DNA of 64,000 nucleotides from Ypsolopha sequella (GCA_934047225.1 OW203988.1:1054001-1118000), one strand, 5' to 3'. Counted from the stretch's first letter, positions 41,931 to 54,534 are shown. Program-made: numbers and translations. Notes: generated by a model from the sequence alone, not told the origin.

Positions 41931-42896
41931 CGGCGATTACAATGAGACGTAGAGATGATCAATTTCATATTTTGTGATTATCGAACGAGTTGCAAAATGT
42001 CAGTTACTTAAATATTTTATGTTTACTGTAAGAAAATAAATAACTAAATCTAAGTAATAAGTTTAATTCAACACAAATGAAGCCTTTATGTTTTTATTAT
42101 TTTTTGTATGTTCATTGTGAAAAATCTATGATTACTAATCGAGGACGGAAAAACCACACACTTTCTTCTTGTAAATGCGCCCGGGCGAAGATCTGAATAC
42201 ATTTTGTCAGGAAAAGCTACTCATCCGAGCTCCATGAGTGTAAGTTTACACATAAGTCCCCAAAAAGAACTAACAACATTACTAGAGTGTTAAAGGTAGT
42301 GTGTAAAAATCGATAGTGGCGCTGCCTGGTGGTCACACACTGTCGATCTGTGAACCTGAGTGATCGTGTCCAAACCGAGGTTTTCCTCAGATTCAAAAGT
42401 CCTCGGTTGGAAAACGTACTCGGGTGTTCCTTGTGTATTCACGTGCACATCCTCGAAAAGTACTTTAAACAAACACACCCTCTCACCCTCACACACCCTC
42501 ACACACACCCTTACACCCTCTCTCTGCACCTACCCTATTCCAAATAAAATGTATCAGAGTGAGCTTTAAATTTTTAATTTTCTATGCAGTGAAAAGAAAT
42601 AACAGTAACTGTAAATTTTTTTTTTTAATTTTTTAACCTAATTTTGTATCTTAAATTTGTAATCTTAATTAATTTTAATTTGATTTATATTTAAAATAAA
42701 ATTTTATATAATTTTAATTGAGTAATATAAGACGTATTAGATTTAAATTTATACTTAATTGAAAAAATCATAGCTAATTAAAATTAAAAATTACAGAAAA
42801 ACTCACCTAAAAACTTAACTACAGATGACCTAAAATAAAAAATCTAACAAAGTAAACCTAAAATAATTACAATAAATAGAAAATGCTGGCCAGATC
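41931..42896. other. Unassigned; CA/CT-rich tract
   Basis: A pyrimidine- and CA-rich stretch (CACACCCTCTCACCCTCACA) lies at 42472-42535. The rest is AT-rich, and the small frames over the tract are low-complexity artefacts. Confidence 0.5.
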
Positions 42897-43400
42897 GCTG
42901 CCGTCGTTAGGAAGGGTGCCCAAAAGGCTGGCGGCGTTGCCACGTTAAATGGCCAAACTAATTCTTTGGCCAAAGTAGCTTCCAGGCCTTCGGTCACCTG
43001 AAGCGTCGGCCAAGCGCGACGAAATTTCTTTATAAAGTCGCCGCGCTTCCGAACCCCACGGCCCAAAAGTTTCTACAGCAAAAGGCACAAATATGAAGCC
43101 CTCGCCAAGGGCTCCATATATGCGCCTTTTTAAAACTTCAGCTTTTGCGGCTGCCGCGCCTGCCCTTATTGCGGTCACTTGGACATGGGACTGTGCCAAT
43201 GTGTCAACGCACGTTGCATCCCATATCTGTGACCGCCCGTTTTTCCAAGGAATGAGCGTCATTCCGTCGGGCCGTCTGCCGTCATCGCGTGCTATGCCCT
43301 TTGGCTCTAATATAGCCGGCACACTGGCACTGGCAATGGGCCCGACGAATGACGTCATTCAAGGTAGCGTGGCGCGACAGACGCCCAGCACTATACTGAC
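42897..43400 (-). pseudogene. Retroelement C-terminal region with RPD...WD motif
   Basis: The minus-strand frame at 43358-42945 (137 codons) contains LEPKGIARDDGRRPDGMTLI, then PWKNGRSQIWDATCVDTLAQ, and later FVPFAVETFGPWGSEARRLY and SYFGQRISLAI. Upstream, in another frame, is S-R-H-A-T-L-N-D-V-I-R-R-A, which belongs before it in related proteins, so a one-base indel lies near 43330. The R-P-D-x(n)-W-D-x-T pattern recalls a restriction-like endonuclease core, a module found at the C-terminus of some non-LTR retrotransposons. That assignment is an inference. Relatives in this window are at 3897-4090 and 62600-62870. Confidence 0.65.
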
Positions 43401-43639
43401 AATTTATACTTAAATTTATTTTAATTTTAAATCCAATGCAATTACTTGTAATCGAATAATTTATAGTAGCTAAGATCTATATGTTTATAATTTTGTATAA
43501 TTATTACTACTACCAGCATGGAACACCAAACTTAAACATGTAAGAGACGAGTAAAGGAAGCTAGTACTGTGGGGACTAGAGAAAGCTAATGTACCTACTA
43601 CTATCAACTATATGTTTATTGAATATTTATTTGTTTTAT

Positions 43640-43685
43640 GATCTGTGAAAAAATAAATTTGAATTTGAATTTGAATTTGAACAGG
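43640..43685 (+). repeat. LINE-type 3' tail, (TTGAAT)n
   Basis: AAAATAAATTTGAATTTGAA followed by two more TTGAAT units resembles the 3' tail of LINE B (60790-60815). The upstream 43440-43640 sequence is not clearly LINE B. It is followed by unassigned AT-rich DNA to about 44004. Confidence 0.5.
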
Positions 43686-44004
43686 CTGTAAAAAGACTGC
43701 GAAAGAAAAGAAAACTTTCGGAACGTTTAACTCGTCATTCACATTGCCCTATATAGTGAATGCTACGAAAGCTCCCGCGAGTCAAGGCATTTTAGTTTTT
43801 ATTTTTAACGTTAGTATTTTGACAAGTAATTTATTTCGAGGCGATTATTCTACCTTTGTGGGTTGAATTTCTGTCATAAGTGACAAATACCAACACTTAC
43901 CTAAAGTCCAATACTTAAAATAGATTTAGGGATTATTACTTTCCGAAATCCCTTTCTATAGTGCATTTTATAGTTGTAAATCATACAGTTTTTAGGGTTC
44001 CCTA

Positions 44005-44972
44005 GTATCTAAAAGGTACAAAAGTAACTTTTATGGTGAGACTCCGTTAGCCATCCGGCTGTCCATATGTCGCAGCCTCATAACTTTAGCACCGTTTAAG
44101 ATAAATACTTGAAAACAGCAAAAAAAAAAATTTAAATTTAAATTATTCAAAATACTTCCAATACAAAAGAGAGAAAAAGAAAATCCTAAAAATTCAATAC
44201 GGATATCAAATTGGAGATATTAAAGTGTTGGATTATAAAGATATTAAAGTGTTGGATTATAAAGATATTAAAGTGTTGGATTATAAAGATATTAAAGTGT
44301 TGGATTATAAAGATATTAAAGTGTTGGATTATAAAGATATTAAAGTGTTGGATTATAAAGATATTAAAGTGTTGGATTATAAAGATATTAAAGTGTTGGA
44401 TTATAAAGATATTAAAGTGTTGGATTATAAAGATATTAAAGTGTTGGATTATAAAGATATTAAAGTGTTGGATTATAAAGATATTAAAGTGTTGGATTAT
44501 AAAGATATTAAAGTGTTGGATTATAAAGATATTAAAGTGTTGGATTATAAAGATATTAAAGTGTTGGATTATAAAGATATTAAAGTGTTGGATTATAAAG
44601 ATATTAAAGTGTTGGATTATAAAGATATTAAAGTGTTGGATTATAAAGATATTAAAGTGTTGGATTATAAAGATATTAAAGTGTTGGATTATAAAGATAT
44701 TAAAGTGTTGGATTATAAAGATATTAAAGTAAGAATGTATACTTTAGCTATATTTACTGATACTGATTGCGAAAAATCTTTGAAAACCACAATAAAATGT
44801 ATGTCTATATGTCTATCTTCAAAACTGGTAGACCGAAAAATAAAATTACATAAAAAGTGCAGGAAAAATAAAGCGGTTGAAAAAATCATGAAAACTAAAT
44901 GACAACATTAAATTTTTCATCCACGATACGGAACCCTAGGCACACGAGTCTGACTCGGACTTGACCGGTTTA
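44005..44972. mobile_element. Lepidopteran-type repeat enclosing the 24-bp array
   Basis: It begins TTTAGGGTTCCCTAGTATCT and ends ATACGGAACCCTAGGCACAC, then GAGTCTGACTCGGACTTGAC. AGGGTTCC/GGAACCCT are inverted at the two ends. The right-end block (GGAACCCT...GAGTC.GACTCG.ACTTG.CCGGTTT) is one I recognise as a common moth/butterfly repeat end, and a second such end lies at 49861-49905. The perfect 24-bp array makes up over half of the element. Confidence 0.55.
44216..44730. repeat. 24-bp minisatellite, 21 copies without variation
   Basis: Units of GATATTAAAGTGTTGGATTA followed by TAAA repeat every 24 bp from 44216 to 44720, plus an 11-bp partial unit, with no difference visible between copies. 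Two plus-strand frames are open across it with 8-residue periods (VLDYKDIK and CWIIKILK), one of them running 225 codons. Homogeneity at this level implies very recent expansion or a consensus-collapsed assembly. Confidence 0.97.
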
Positions 44973-45884
44973 TTTTTACTAAAGATTCACTTTCTCTTGA
45001 TTTTTCCTAATTCAGAAAGTGGACCTTTGTTAGTCGCAATAAATATTTCTGTGTTTGTATTTGTTCTCCATAAATAAAATGTTAGTAATCATCATCATCG
45101 TAACCAAGAAGTCACAACAACATGCTAGCTATAGCTAGGTCTTGGTTGGCAGCGGTATAGAGGCGATAAAAGTCGTTCGTTACAAACAATTAATGAATGA
45201 ACTGTAAAGCAATTTGGTTTCGCTCCGTTCATTTGTAAACGATTTGAGTGATGTAAATATTGCTCGGATCGAGACTGTAGTGTGTGTGATTTGTTTGTTT
45301 AGTGGCCTACTGATTGTACTCAGACTCACTTTTATCCGAGAATCGAGTTACTTGTGTGATCTGTTTACTCGTCGCCTGATGTTACCTCGTTACGGAGAAG
45401 TTTGGGAATGATCATAATGAAGTTACGTTGTTGATTGCGGTAATTGGTAACCATTAAGGTTTAGTCAGTTTAGTTACTATATTCACCGTATAGTCTACGT
45501 CTTACAAACATTTTCTAGATATATAAACTTTTGTCAATATTCTTCATTAAGGGTATGCATAAGGTCAAATTGGGCATCTCATTTTGCATCACGCAGACTG
45601 AACTCTATGACGTTTCCTTTAAGTATAAATAGCGCGCTCTCGGCGTTAGCTGTTACGACCACTAAGAAACACGCTCTCGCGAAATCTTTAATAATTTAAA
45701 TTTTTAACGCTTTAATATTTCGGCTTCCACATGAAATTCTTTAAATATTCCAAAATTTTTAGCCGATGTGAATGATCATTTATTTTAAATACAAATTTTA
45801 AGGCCCATGAAAGTTGGAGGTAACTTCGATTTTTTTTTATCAAGAGACTTAAATATAATCTATAATCTATCTATCTATCTATCT
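44973..45884. other. Unassigned sequence
   Basis: AT-rich. The 65-codon plus frame at 45214-45411 has no domain. The stretch ends in a (TATC)n microsatellite at 45863-45890. Confidence 0.45.
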
Positions 45885-46553
45885 ATATATATAAAAAGAG
45901 AAGTCCTAACTGACTTACTGATTCATTCACTGACTCATTCACTGACTCATCAACGCACAGCCCAAACCCTTTGACCTAGAAAGCTGAAATTTTGCACAAA
46001 GCTTCCCTTTGTAATGTAAACAAGGAATAAGAAAGGATTTTTCAAAATTCTACCCCTAAGGGGGTGAAACGGGGGTCCAAAGTTTGTATGGGAAAACAAG
46101 ATTAGTTAGACTATTTTATTCGAGACTTCACAGGAGTACTCCTATTCATAAATGAGTAAACACGTGTTTCAGGTTTTTTCAGAATTCAACCCCTAAAAGG
46201 GGAAAATGGGGTGACAAAGTCTGAAAATCGACATGGGTATCGTTTGTATAGTTTATCGAGTCGCTGATTACGAAAACAACAACGATTTCTAAATCCAACG
46301 TAGTGAACGTGAAATAACATCATTTCCTGTTGGGGTGCGATGGGGTTAAAATTTTGAAATGTGTAAATATCAATATGGGTGTCGTTTTTATGGTTTTCTT
46401 GGACATTAATTACGAAAATTGCATCGATTTTGCAATTTAATATAGTGGACATGAAAATTCTTCAAAGTATGTATGCAAATCGGCTATAACAGACGGACAG
46501 ACAGACAGTCACACAAGTGGTCCTATTAGGGTTCCATTTTTTCCTTTTGAGAT
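45885..46553 (+). mobile_element. Helitron-like repeat beside (CTAT)n
   Basis: TATATATATAAAAAGAGAAG, then TCCTAACTGACT, then AACGCACAGCCCAAACCCTT, then AGAAAGCTGAAATTTTGCA is a sequence order I associate with a non-autonomous Helitron-like repeat abundant in Lepidoptera. Two ACCCCTAA...GGGG(T/A) modules at about 46059 and 46190 suggest internal duplication. The end carries ACAGACGGACAGACAGACAG and AGGGTTCCATTTT. Assignment is from memory of the family. Confidence 0.5.
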
Positions 46554-46569
46554 ATCTATCGATCTATAT

Positions 46570-46640
46570 ATCAACAATCTATCTATCTATCTATCTGTCT
46601 ATCTATCTACCTATCTATCTATCTATATATATCTATATCC
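46570..46640. repeat. (CTAT)n microsatellite
   Basis: Imperfect CTAT/CTGT/CTAC tetranucleotides grade into TATATATCTATATCC. Confidence 0.85.
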
Positions 46641-46709
46641 AAGCAAAATATTTTAGGAACGGAAGGTAGTACATCCCTAGGGGTTGGACCACGGAATGCC
46701 AAAAAAAGT

Positions 46710-46915
46710 TTTTTTTTAATGTCAAAACTTTGACGGCCTGTATCTCCCAAACGGCTGGATATAAACCCATGTTGATGGGTGTCTAGGAAAAGGTCTGGAC
46801 GAGATCTGTCTGCCAAAAGTGTCAAAACTTTACAGGCCCATATCTCCCAAACGGCTGATGCTAGACCTATGTTCATGGCATTAGAAAAGGGCTAGGCGAG
46901 GTCTAGATGACGGTA
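46710..46915. repeat. About 90-bp imperfect direct duplication
   Basis: GTCAAAACTTT(G)ACGGCCTG, then TATCTCCCAAACGGCTG and CCCATGTTGATGG, near 46720 is repeated near 46820 as GTCAAAACTTTACAGGCCCA, then TATCTCCCAAACGGCTG and CCTATGTTCATGG. It sits between the microsatellite and the 41-bp array. Confidence 0.7.
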
Positions 46916-46929
46916 AAAAAAAAAGAAAC

Positions 46930-48516
46930 TATACAAACTAGTACATTCATGCTCATATAACGCTAAGTACTATACAAACTAGTACATTCATGCTCGTATA
47001 ACGCTAAGTACTATACGAACTAGTGCATTCATGCTCATATAACGCTAAGTACTATACAAACTAGTACATTCATGCTCATATAACGCTAAGTACTATAGAA
47101 ACTAGTACATTCATGCTCATATAACGCTAAGTACTATAAAAACTAGTACATTCATGCTCATATAACGCTAAGTACTATACAAACTAGTATATTCATGCTC
47201 ATATAACGCTAAGTACTATACAAACTAGTAGATTCATGCTCATATAACGCTAAGTACTATACAAACTAGTACATTCATGCTCATATAACGCTAAGTACTA
47301 TACAAACTAGTACATTCATGCTCATATAACGCTAAGTACTATACAAACTAGTACATTCATGCTCATATAACGCTAAGTACTATACAAACTAATACATTAA
47401 TGCTCATATAACGCTAAGTACTATACAAACTAGTACATTCATGCTCATATAACGCTAAGTACTATACAAACTAGTACATTCATGCTCATATAACGCTAAG
47501 TACTATACAAACTAGTACATTCATGCTCATATAACGCTAAGTACTATACAAACTAGTACATTCATGCTCATATAACGCTAAGTACTATACATACAAACTA
47601 GTACATTCATGCTCATATAACGCTAAGTACTATACAAACTAGTACATTCATGCTCATATAACGCTAAGTACTATACATACAAACTAGTACATTCATGCTC
47701 ATATAACGCTAAGTACTATACAAACTAGTACATTCATGCTCATATAACGCTAAGTACTATACATACAAACTAGTACATTCATGCTCATATAACGCTAAGT
47801 ACTATACAAACTAGTACATTCATGCTCGTATAACGCTAAGTACTATACATACAAACTAGTACATTCATGCTCATATAACGCTAAGTACTATACAAACTAG
47901 TACATTCATGCTCGTATAACGCTAAGTACTATACGAACTAGTACAATCATGCTCGTATAACGCTAAGTACTATACAAACTAGTACATTCATGCTCGTATA
48001 ACGCTAAGTACTATACATACAAACTAGTACATTCATGCTCATATAACGCTAAGTACTATACAAACTAGTACATTCATGCTCATATAACGCTAAGTACTAT
48101 ACAAACTAGTACATTCATGCTCGTATAACGCTAAGTACTATACAAACTAGTAAATTCATGCTCGTATAACGCTAAGTACTATACATACAAACTAGTACAT
48201 TCATGCTCATATAACGCTAAGTACTATACAAACTAGTACATTCATGCTCATATAACGCTAAGTACTATACAAACTAGTACATTCATGCTCGTATAACGCT
48301 AAGTACTATACATACAAACTAGTACATTCATGCTCATATAACGCTAAGTACTATACAAACTAGTACATTCATGCTCGTATAACGCTAAGTACTATACATA
48401 CAAACTAGTACATTCATGCTCATATAACGCTAAGTACTATACAAACTAGTACATTCATGCTCGTATAACGCTAAGTACTATACGAACTAGTACAATCATG
48501 CTCGTATAACGCTAAG
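46930..48516. repeat. 41/45-bp minisatellite, about 38 copies
   Basis: The unit is TACAAACTAGTACATTCATG then CTCATATAACGCTAAGTACTA (41 bp). From about 47588 on, some units carry a 4-bp insertion (TACATACAAACT), giving 45-bp units that alternate with 41-bp ones in runs of two to four. CTCATATAAC and CTCGTATAAC variants also recur in blocks. This points to amplification of multi-unit segments. Most frames are interrupted. Confidence 0.95.
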
Positions 48517-50872
48517 GTAAATATACTTTTGTAATTCAAAACTACAAGTAGGTATATTATTATAAAGTAGGTATATTCCATATATTTTATGTGTTCAAGT
48601 TACTTTAATACTCAAGCTGGCAAAGAGTTAGCTGCATATTTTTATAGCCTAATTCATACTTATGACTCGATTAGTAACCATGACTAGAAATAAAGCCCAA
48701 TGACTCGTTTTATAAAATTCTCAGAAACAAATTTTCGCTTTTCATACAGCCTTAATCGAAGTTAGGCTTGAACAAGTTCCATTCATATCGTTTATTCTCA
48801 TCAGGTATTCAAATATAGAGGGAAATTAAAACCACCATGTATAACTTAATATCTAGGTATATAGTATCGCATAAGCATAAACTATTCAATCACAAGGCGT
48901 GGCAGCTCCAACTTAAAGCAAACCCGATTGTAGGTACATGCTTAGTTTGCGCTTAGTTTGTGAGCTTGGAGTTTAAAATAAACTTAACTCAACGACTTAT
49001 TTATGCGTGTATGTATGTATGTATAGGCGGCTGATTAATTTATTCCGGATCTGGGGGTTTCCTAAACTGTATTGAAGGGCATCTGCGACTTTCCGGCCGC
49101 CTTCCTATTCAACCCTGCAAGCGGGTGAAACCAGCGACAATATACTGAAAGTAAAACCTTTTTAGAATCCCGTACGTCATCATGGAAAAACGGCACATTT
49201 TAAGGTTCAGATTGTTGCCGTCTTTAAGTCCGTGTGTCAAACCCCTGCTTTTAAGGAATGGCTGGAGGGATTAAGTTAACATTAACGTCAACAACAACAA
49301 TATATAAAAAATATAACCAAAATAGCACTGAAACATAACCGAATATACAAAATCAGCACTGTATTAGATCATGATCATGATCATGAAAATTAAACACACG
49401 TTTATTTTGTAGACAAGTAAAAGTGTTTAATTTCAACGAAGATGTACCTTCATATATTATAGTAAATAAGTTCCAACAAGTGACAACAATCAAAACTGTC
49501 AATCGATTTGTATCAATTATCTAGGTAAACGCAAAAAGAAGAAGAAAAGCCTTTTAAAGAAAATTTTCCATAGATATCATAATTATTATTATTCTACTGT
49601 GCTAAGAATCCCAGTCACTAATAATGGCAACCTATAGGTATTTCCCGGTGACGTACAATATTGAAATATGCCATGTACCATTTACATATTGAAGGGAGCT
49701 ATTTTGACACAAGTGAAGGAACAAATCCAAAAATCATTATTTTCCAATTCTATTTGGAATTACATACACTTGCCTAACTTAATTTTGCAGTTTCTTTTCT
49801 ATTCTATTGATATGATTGTATTCCTTGTTTAAATCATTCAGGTCTTTATTATTGAATATACGGAACCCTCAGGATACGGGTCCTACTTGCACTTGATCTT
49901 TTTTTTGTATCTTCGTATCTCTTCGTGATTATATTGGAATTTTCTTTCCTTCAGTCCGACTGCAAGCATTTATACGGGTATTTGTACTTACTGATTAATT
50001 AGCTGTGCTTGCTACGCCTTACATAATAAATAAATTAACTACTATCTAATAGTTACAAAACTAAACTAAACCAGGTGAAATATAATAAATATCTTGTTGC
50101 TCGCTGTTTTCTCTCGACCTCTCATCTTCATCAACTACTGTCGTGTTGTACGACACATAATTCACGCACATTTTAATAAAAATACGGCTGCAATTACTAC
50201 CCCTCCTCCTTCATTCAAAACAATCGGAAATTATGAAACATTCATCAACTCGGCCCACAGCTGCTCGTCCCAATGGGACGAGTTGGATGAGATCTCGTAG
50301 ATAAGGACATAAATATGTAATGTATATAGTTATATAGTTACATAACTATTGATATCGTTATCTACGATCTACATTATCCAACTGCTACGATCCTGACGCA
50401 ACCCGTTCTCCTCTTTTAGATCCACCAATCTAGTCATACAGCTCTTTTATTCTGGTTGCTCTTTACTTGGCCCTTCTCCACTATATCATCGATTTGGTGG
50501 GCATACGTCAAACGTTCATTAACATTGGTCGTAGCTGATTAAAGTTATAAGTATTTAAATACTGATATGTAACAATTTTAATTTAGTAATACATACATTT
50601 TAAGCTATATTTTAGCTACATTTTGGTGACATACTATACATACGAGGCCATGTATTTTATACCCTTCTAACCTAACCTACCGGCTCTCTTCTGTGCTGCA
50701 GGACTTCCGAAAAACTTGTCAAAAAAAGTTTATCATAAAATCGGGGTTAGCCGGTAACATATTCATATGCATTACGGTCAAAAGAAGTCAAAACTTTATT
50801 ACGTATAAAAAATCACTAAAGTGATTTTCGTCAGTATCATAGCTGTTTAGATGTAGTATTCATATATCGACG
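48517..50872. other. Unassigned; repeat end at 49861-49905
   Basis: AT-rich. ATGATCATGATCATG lies near 49370-49388. A lone ACGGAACCCTCAGGATACGG, then GTCCTACTTGCACTTGATC, at 49861-49905 is the end of the same repeat family as 44924-44972. The 68-codon frame at 50094-50300 starts with TTG and lacks a recognised domain. Confidence 0.5.
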
Positions 50873-51099
50873 GTTAAGTACCAAATACTGCTATCTTACA
50901 TTTTATCGATTTTGAGGTTTTAGCAGGAATCGTTTCATAAGTTGGTATTTAAAATATTTATTACCATTAAAATTTTAATATGTTTTTTAATAATATTACT
51001 ATTATAGCTCATTTGGTTTTATCCAAATAAAAACATTTATTGCTTTTTCCCTTTCTTGTTAAATTTACTTTTTGTAAATAGCAGTATTTTGTACTTAAC
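50873..51099. repeat. Inverted repeat left of the 35-bp array
   Basis: TTAAGTACCAAATACTGCTA at 50874 is mirrored by TAGCAGTATTTTGTACTTAA at about 51079-51098 (one mismatch), enclosing about 185 bp of AT-rich DNA. It may be a small TIR element, just upstream of the array. Confidence 0.6.
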
Positions 51100-51193
51100 A
51101 CTCGATATGTAGGTTCCCACCTGAATTTTGATTTTGTAATTATGTCAATCCTGACTTGGCCTGTAGAAAGGCCCTGGATGCCTTAACCCAGAT

Positions 51194-53854
51194 TTTTGCC
51201 TACCTTGGTCTCAAACGTTACGCAATATTTTTGCCTACCTTCGTCTCAAATGTTACGCAATATTTTTGCCTACCTTCGTCTCAAACGTGACGCAATATTT
51301 TTGCCTACCTTCGTCTCAAACGTTACGCAATATTTTTGCCTCCCTTGGTCTCAAAAGTTACGCAATATTTTTGCCTACCTTCGTCTCAAATGTTACGCAA
51401 TATTTTTGCCTACCTTCGTCTCAAACGTGACGCAATATTTTTGCCTACCTTCGTCTCAAACGTTACGCAATATTTTTGCCTCCCTTGGTCTCAAAAGTTA
51501 CGCAATATTTTTGCCTACCTTCGTCTCAAATGTTACGCAATATTTTTGCCTACCTTCGTCTCAAACGTGACGCAATATTTTTGCCTACCTTCGTCTCAAA
51601 CGTTACGCAATATTTTTGCCTCCCTTGGTCTCAAAAGTTACGCAATATTTTTGCCTACCTTTGTCTCAAACGTTACGCAATATTTTTACCTACCTTCGTC
51701 TCAAACGTTACGCAATATTTTTGCCTACCTTCGTCTCAAATGTTACGCAATATTTTTGCCTACCTTCGTCTCAAACGTGACGCAATATTTTTGCCTACCT
51801 TCGTCTCAAAAGTTACGCAATAGTTTTGCCTACCTTCGTCTCAAACGTTACGCAATATTTTTGCCTACCTTGGTCTCAAACGTTACGCAATATTTTTGCC
51901 TACCTTCGTCTCAAACGTTACGCAATATTTTTGCCTACCTTCGTCTCAAACGTTACGCAATATTTTTGCCTCCCTTGGTCTCAAAAGTTACGCAATATTT
52001 TTGCCTACCTTTGTCTCAAATGTTACGCAATATTTTTGCCTACCTTCGTCTCAAACGTGACGCAATATTTTTGCCTACCTTCGTCTCAAAAGTTACGCAA
52101 TAGTTTTGCCTACCTTCGTCTCAAACGTTACGCAATATTTTTGCCTACCTTGGTCTCAAACGTTACGCAATATTTTTGCCTACCTTCGTCTCAAACGTTA
52201 CGCAATATTTTTGCCTACCTTCGTCTCAAACGTGACGCAATATTTTTGCCTAGCTTCGTCTCAAAAGTTACGCAATAGTTTTGCCTACCTTCGTCTCAAA
52301 CGTTACGCAATATTTTTGCCTACCTTGGTCTCAAACGTTACGCAATATTTTTGCCTACCTTCGTCTCAAACGTTACGCAATATTTTTGCCTACCTTCGTC
52401 TCAAACGTTACGCAATATTTTTGCCTCCCTTGGTCTCAAAAGTTACGCAATATTTTTGCCTACCTTTGTCTCAAATGTTACGCAATATTTTTGCCTACCT
52501 TCGTCTCAAACGTGACGCAATATTTTTGCCTACCTTCGTCTCAAAAGTTACGCAATAGTTTTGCCTACCTTCGTCTCAAACGTTACGCAATATTTTTGCC
52601 TACCTTGGTCTCAAACGTTACGCAATATTTTTGCCTACCTTCGTCTCAAACGTTACGCAATATTTTTGCCTACCTTCGTCTCAAACGTGACGCAATATTT
52701 TTGCCTACCTTCGTCTCAAAAGTTACGCAATAGTTTTGCCTACCTTCGTCTCAAACGTTACGCAATATTTTTGCCTACCTTGGTCTCAAACGTTACGCAA
52801 TATTTTTGCCTACCTTCGTCTCAAACGTTACGCAATATTTTCGCCTACCTTCGTCTCAAACGTTACGCAATATTTTTGCCTACCTTCGTCTCAAACGTGA
52901 CGCAATATTTTTGCCTACCTTCGTCTCAAACGTTACGCAATATTTTTGCCTCCCTTGGTCTCAAAAGTTACGCAATATTTTTGCCTACCTTCGTCTCAAA
53001 TGTTACGCAATATTTTTGCCTACCTTCGTCTCAAACGTGACGCAATATTTTTGCCTACCTTCGTCTCAAACGTTACGCAATATTTTTGCCTCCCTTGGTC
53101 TCAAAAGTTACGCAATATTTTTGCCTACCTTTGTCTCAAATGTTACGCAATATTTTTGCCTACCTTCGTCTCAAACGTGACGCAATATTTTTGCCTACCT
53201 TCGTCTCAAAAGTTACGCAATAGTTTTGCCTACCTTCGTCTCAAACGTTACGCAATATTTTTGCCTACCTTGGTCTCAAACGTTACGCAATATTTTTGCC
53301 TACCTTCGTCTCAAATGTTACGCAATATTTTTGCCTACCTTCGTCTCAAACGTGACGCAATATTTTTGCCTACCTTCGTCTCAAACGTTACGCAATATTT
53401 TTGCCTACCTGTGTCTCAAACGTTACGCAATATTTTTGCCTACCTTGGTCTCAAACGTTACGCAATATTTTTGCCTACCTTCGTCTCAAACGTTACGCAA
53501 TATTTTTGCCTACCTTCGTCTCAAACGTGACGCAATATTTTTGCCTACCTTCGTCTCAAAAGTTACGCAATAGTTTTGCCTACCTTCGTCTCAAACGTTA
53601 CGCAATATTTTTGCCTCCCTTGGTCTCAAACGTTACGCAATATTTTTGCCTACCTTCGTCTCAAACGTTACGCAATATTTTTGCCTACCTTCGTCTCAAA
53701 CGTTACGCAATATTTTTGCCTACCTTCGTCTCAAACGTTACGCAATATTTTTGCCTACCTGTGTCTCAAACGTTACGCAATATTTTTGCCTACCTGTGTC
53801 TCAAACGTTACGCAATATTTTTGTCTCCCTTGGTCTCAAAAGTTACACTATATT
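51194..53854. repeat. 35-bp minisatellite, 76 copies, with higher-order order
   Basis: The unit is TTTTGCCTACCTTCGTCTCA then AACGTTACGCAATAT (35 bp). Variants include CTCCCTTGG, GTGACGC, CAATAGTTTT and CTGTGTCTC. The CAATAGTTTT variant occurs near 51815, 52095, 52270, 52550, 52725, 53215 and 53565. Intervals are 280, 175, 280 and 175 bp, then 490 and 350 bp, all multiples of 35. A 455-bp (13-unit) block is therefore repeated. As 35 is not a multiple of three, open frames cycle through the same peptide in shifted phases, giving many overlapping ORFs of 70-255 codons that are not genes. Confidence 0.97.
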
Positions 53855-54479
53855 TTAAATTATTGAGCATTATAAGTAGACTACATTTCTAGTTTGTCCT
53901 AAAACTGGTTTTGGTCAGTAATTGGTATTTATATAGCTCATTTACGCAATGGTAAATATATTGTAAAGCACCGTATTATACAATGAATTCAACCATGAAA
54001 TCGCGCAAAAAAACTCGGCTGTTAAAAAGAAATACCTATTTGGCCGAAATATATAAAAGGTTTGTAGTTTTTTTTCGTATCTTCAGCGTTAATAATAAAA
54101 GATGTTTTATACCACGGACTGAATCAAATATATGCCAATATTTTGTTACGCGTTTTGAAGTAAGCGGCACGAGTCTTGACCTACCTATGTGTGTAAGGGG
54201 CAGCGCTATCTCGTTCAAGGCCGATCTATGTATAAAAAACTCATTTTTTACGCTTATTAATTGACTGACTTTTATGAATATCAATAAGTATTAAAAGAAA
54301 TTGAAATAGTACGTACGAATCCTGCACAATGTTTAAAACGAAATGCAGCTGACAAAACATGACAAAGAGACTGATCCCTCTCTCCCCCGCCCCCTGCCTC
54401 ACACACCAGTCCCCTGCCTCACACCCCAGCCCCCAGGCCCTCAGGCTATACAACAAAACAGTCACTCAACTAAACGCAA
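53855..54479. other. Unassigned; C-rich patch
   Basis: Unique AT-rich sequence. A C-rich patch (CCCCCGCCCCCTGCCTCACA, then a partial repeat of CAGTCCCCTGCCTCACA) is at 54384-54440. Confidence 0.5.
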
Positions 54480-54534
54480 GAAATGACATTGTGGGCAAAA
54501 AGCGGGCAGTTTTATATATCGCATCACACGACCC

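Noticed and set aside
42329..42569. Thr/His/Pro-rich small proteins
   Set aside because: They arise from a CA/CT-rich low-complexity tract and appear in two frames at once.
44211..44902. 173- and 225-codon ORFs
   Set aside because: These are translations of the invariant 24-bp repeat in two frames inside a mobile repeat.
50094..50300. Small plus-strand gene of 68 codons
   Set aside because: It starts with TTG, has no domain, no Kozak-context ATG and no splice structure.
51194..53854. CRISPR-like array of regular short repeats
   Set aside because: Units are contiguous with no unique spacers, there are no cas genes, and the sequence is eukaryotic. It is a minisatellite.
51196..53892. A dozen overlapping ORFs of 70-255 codons
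   Set aside because: The same peptide cycles through all frames because the unit is 35 bp. They are not genes.
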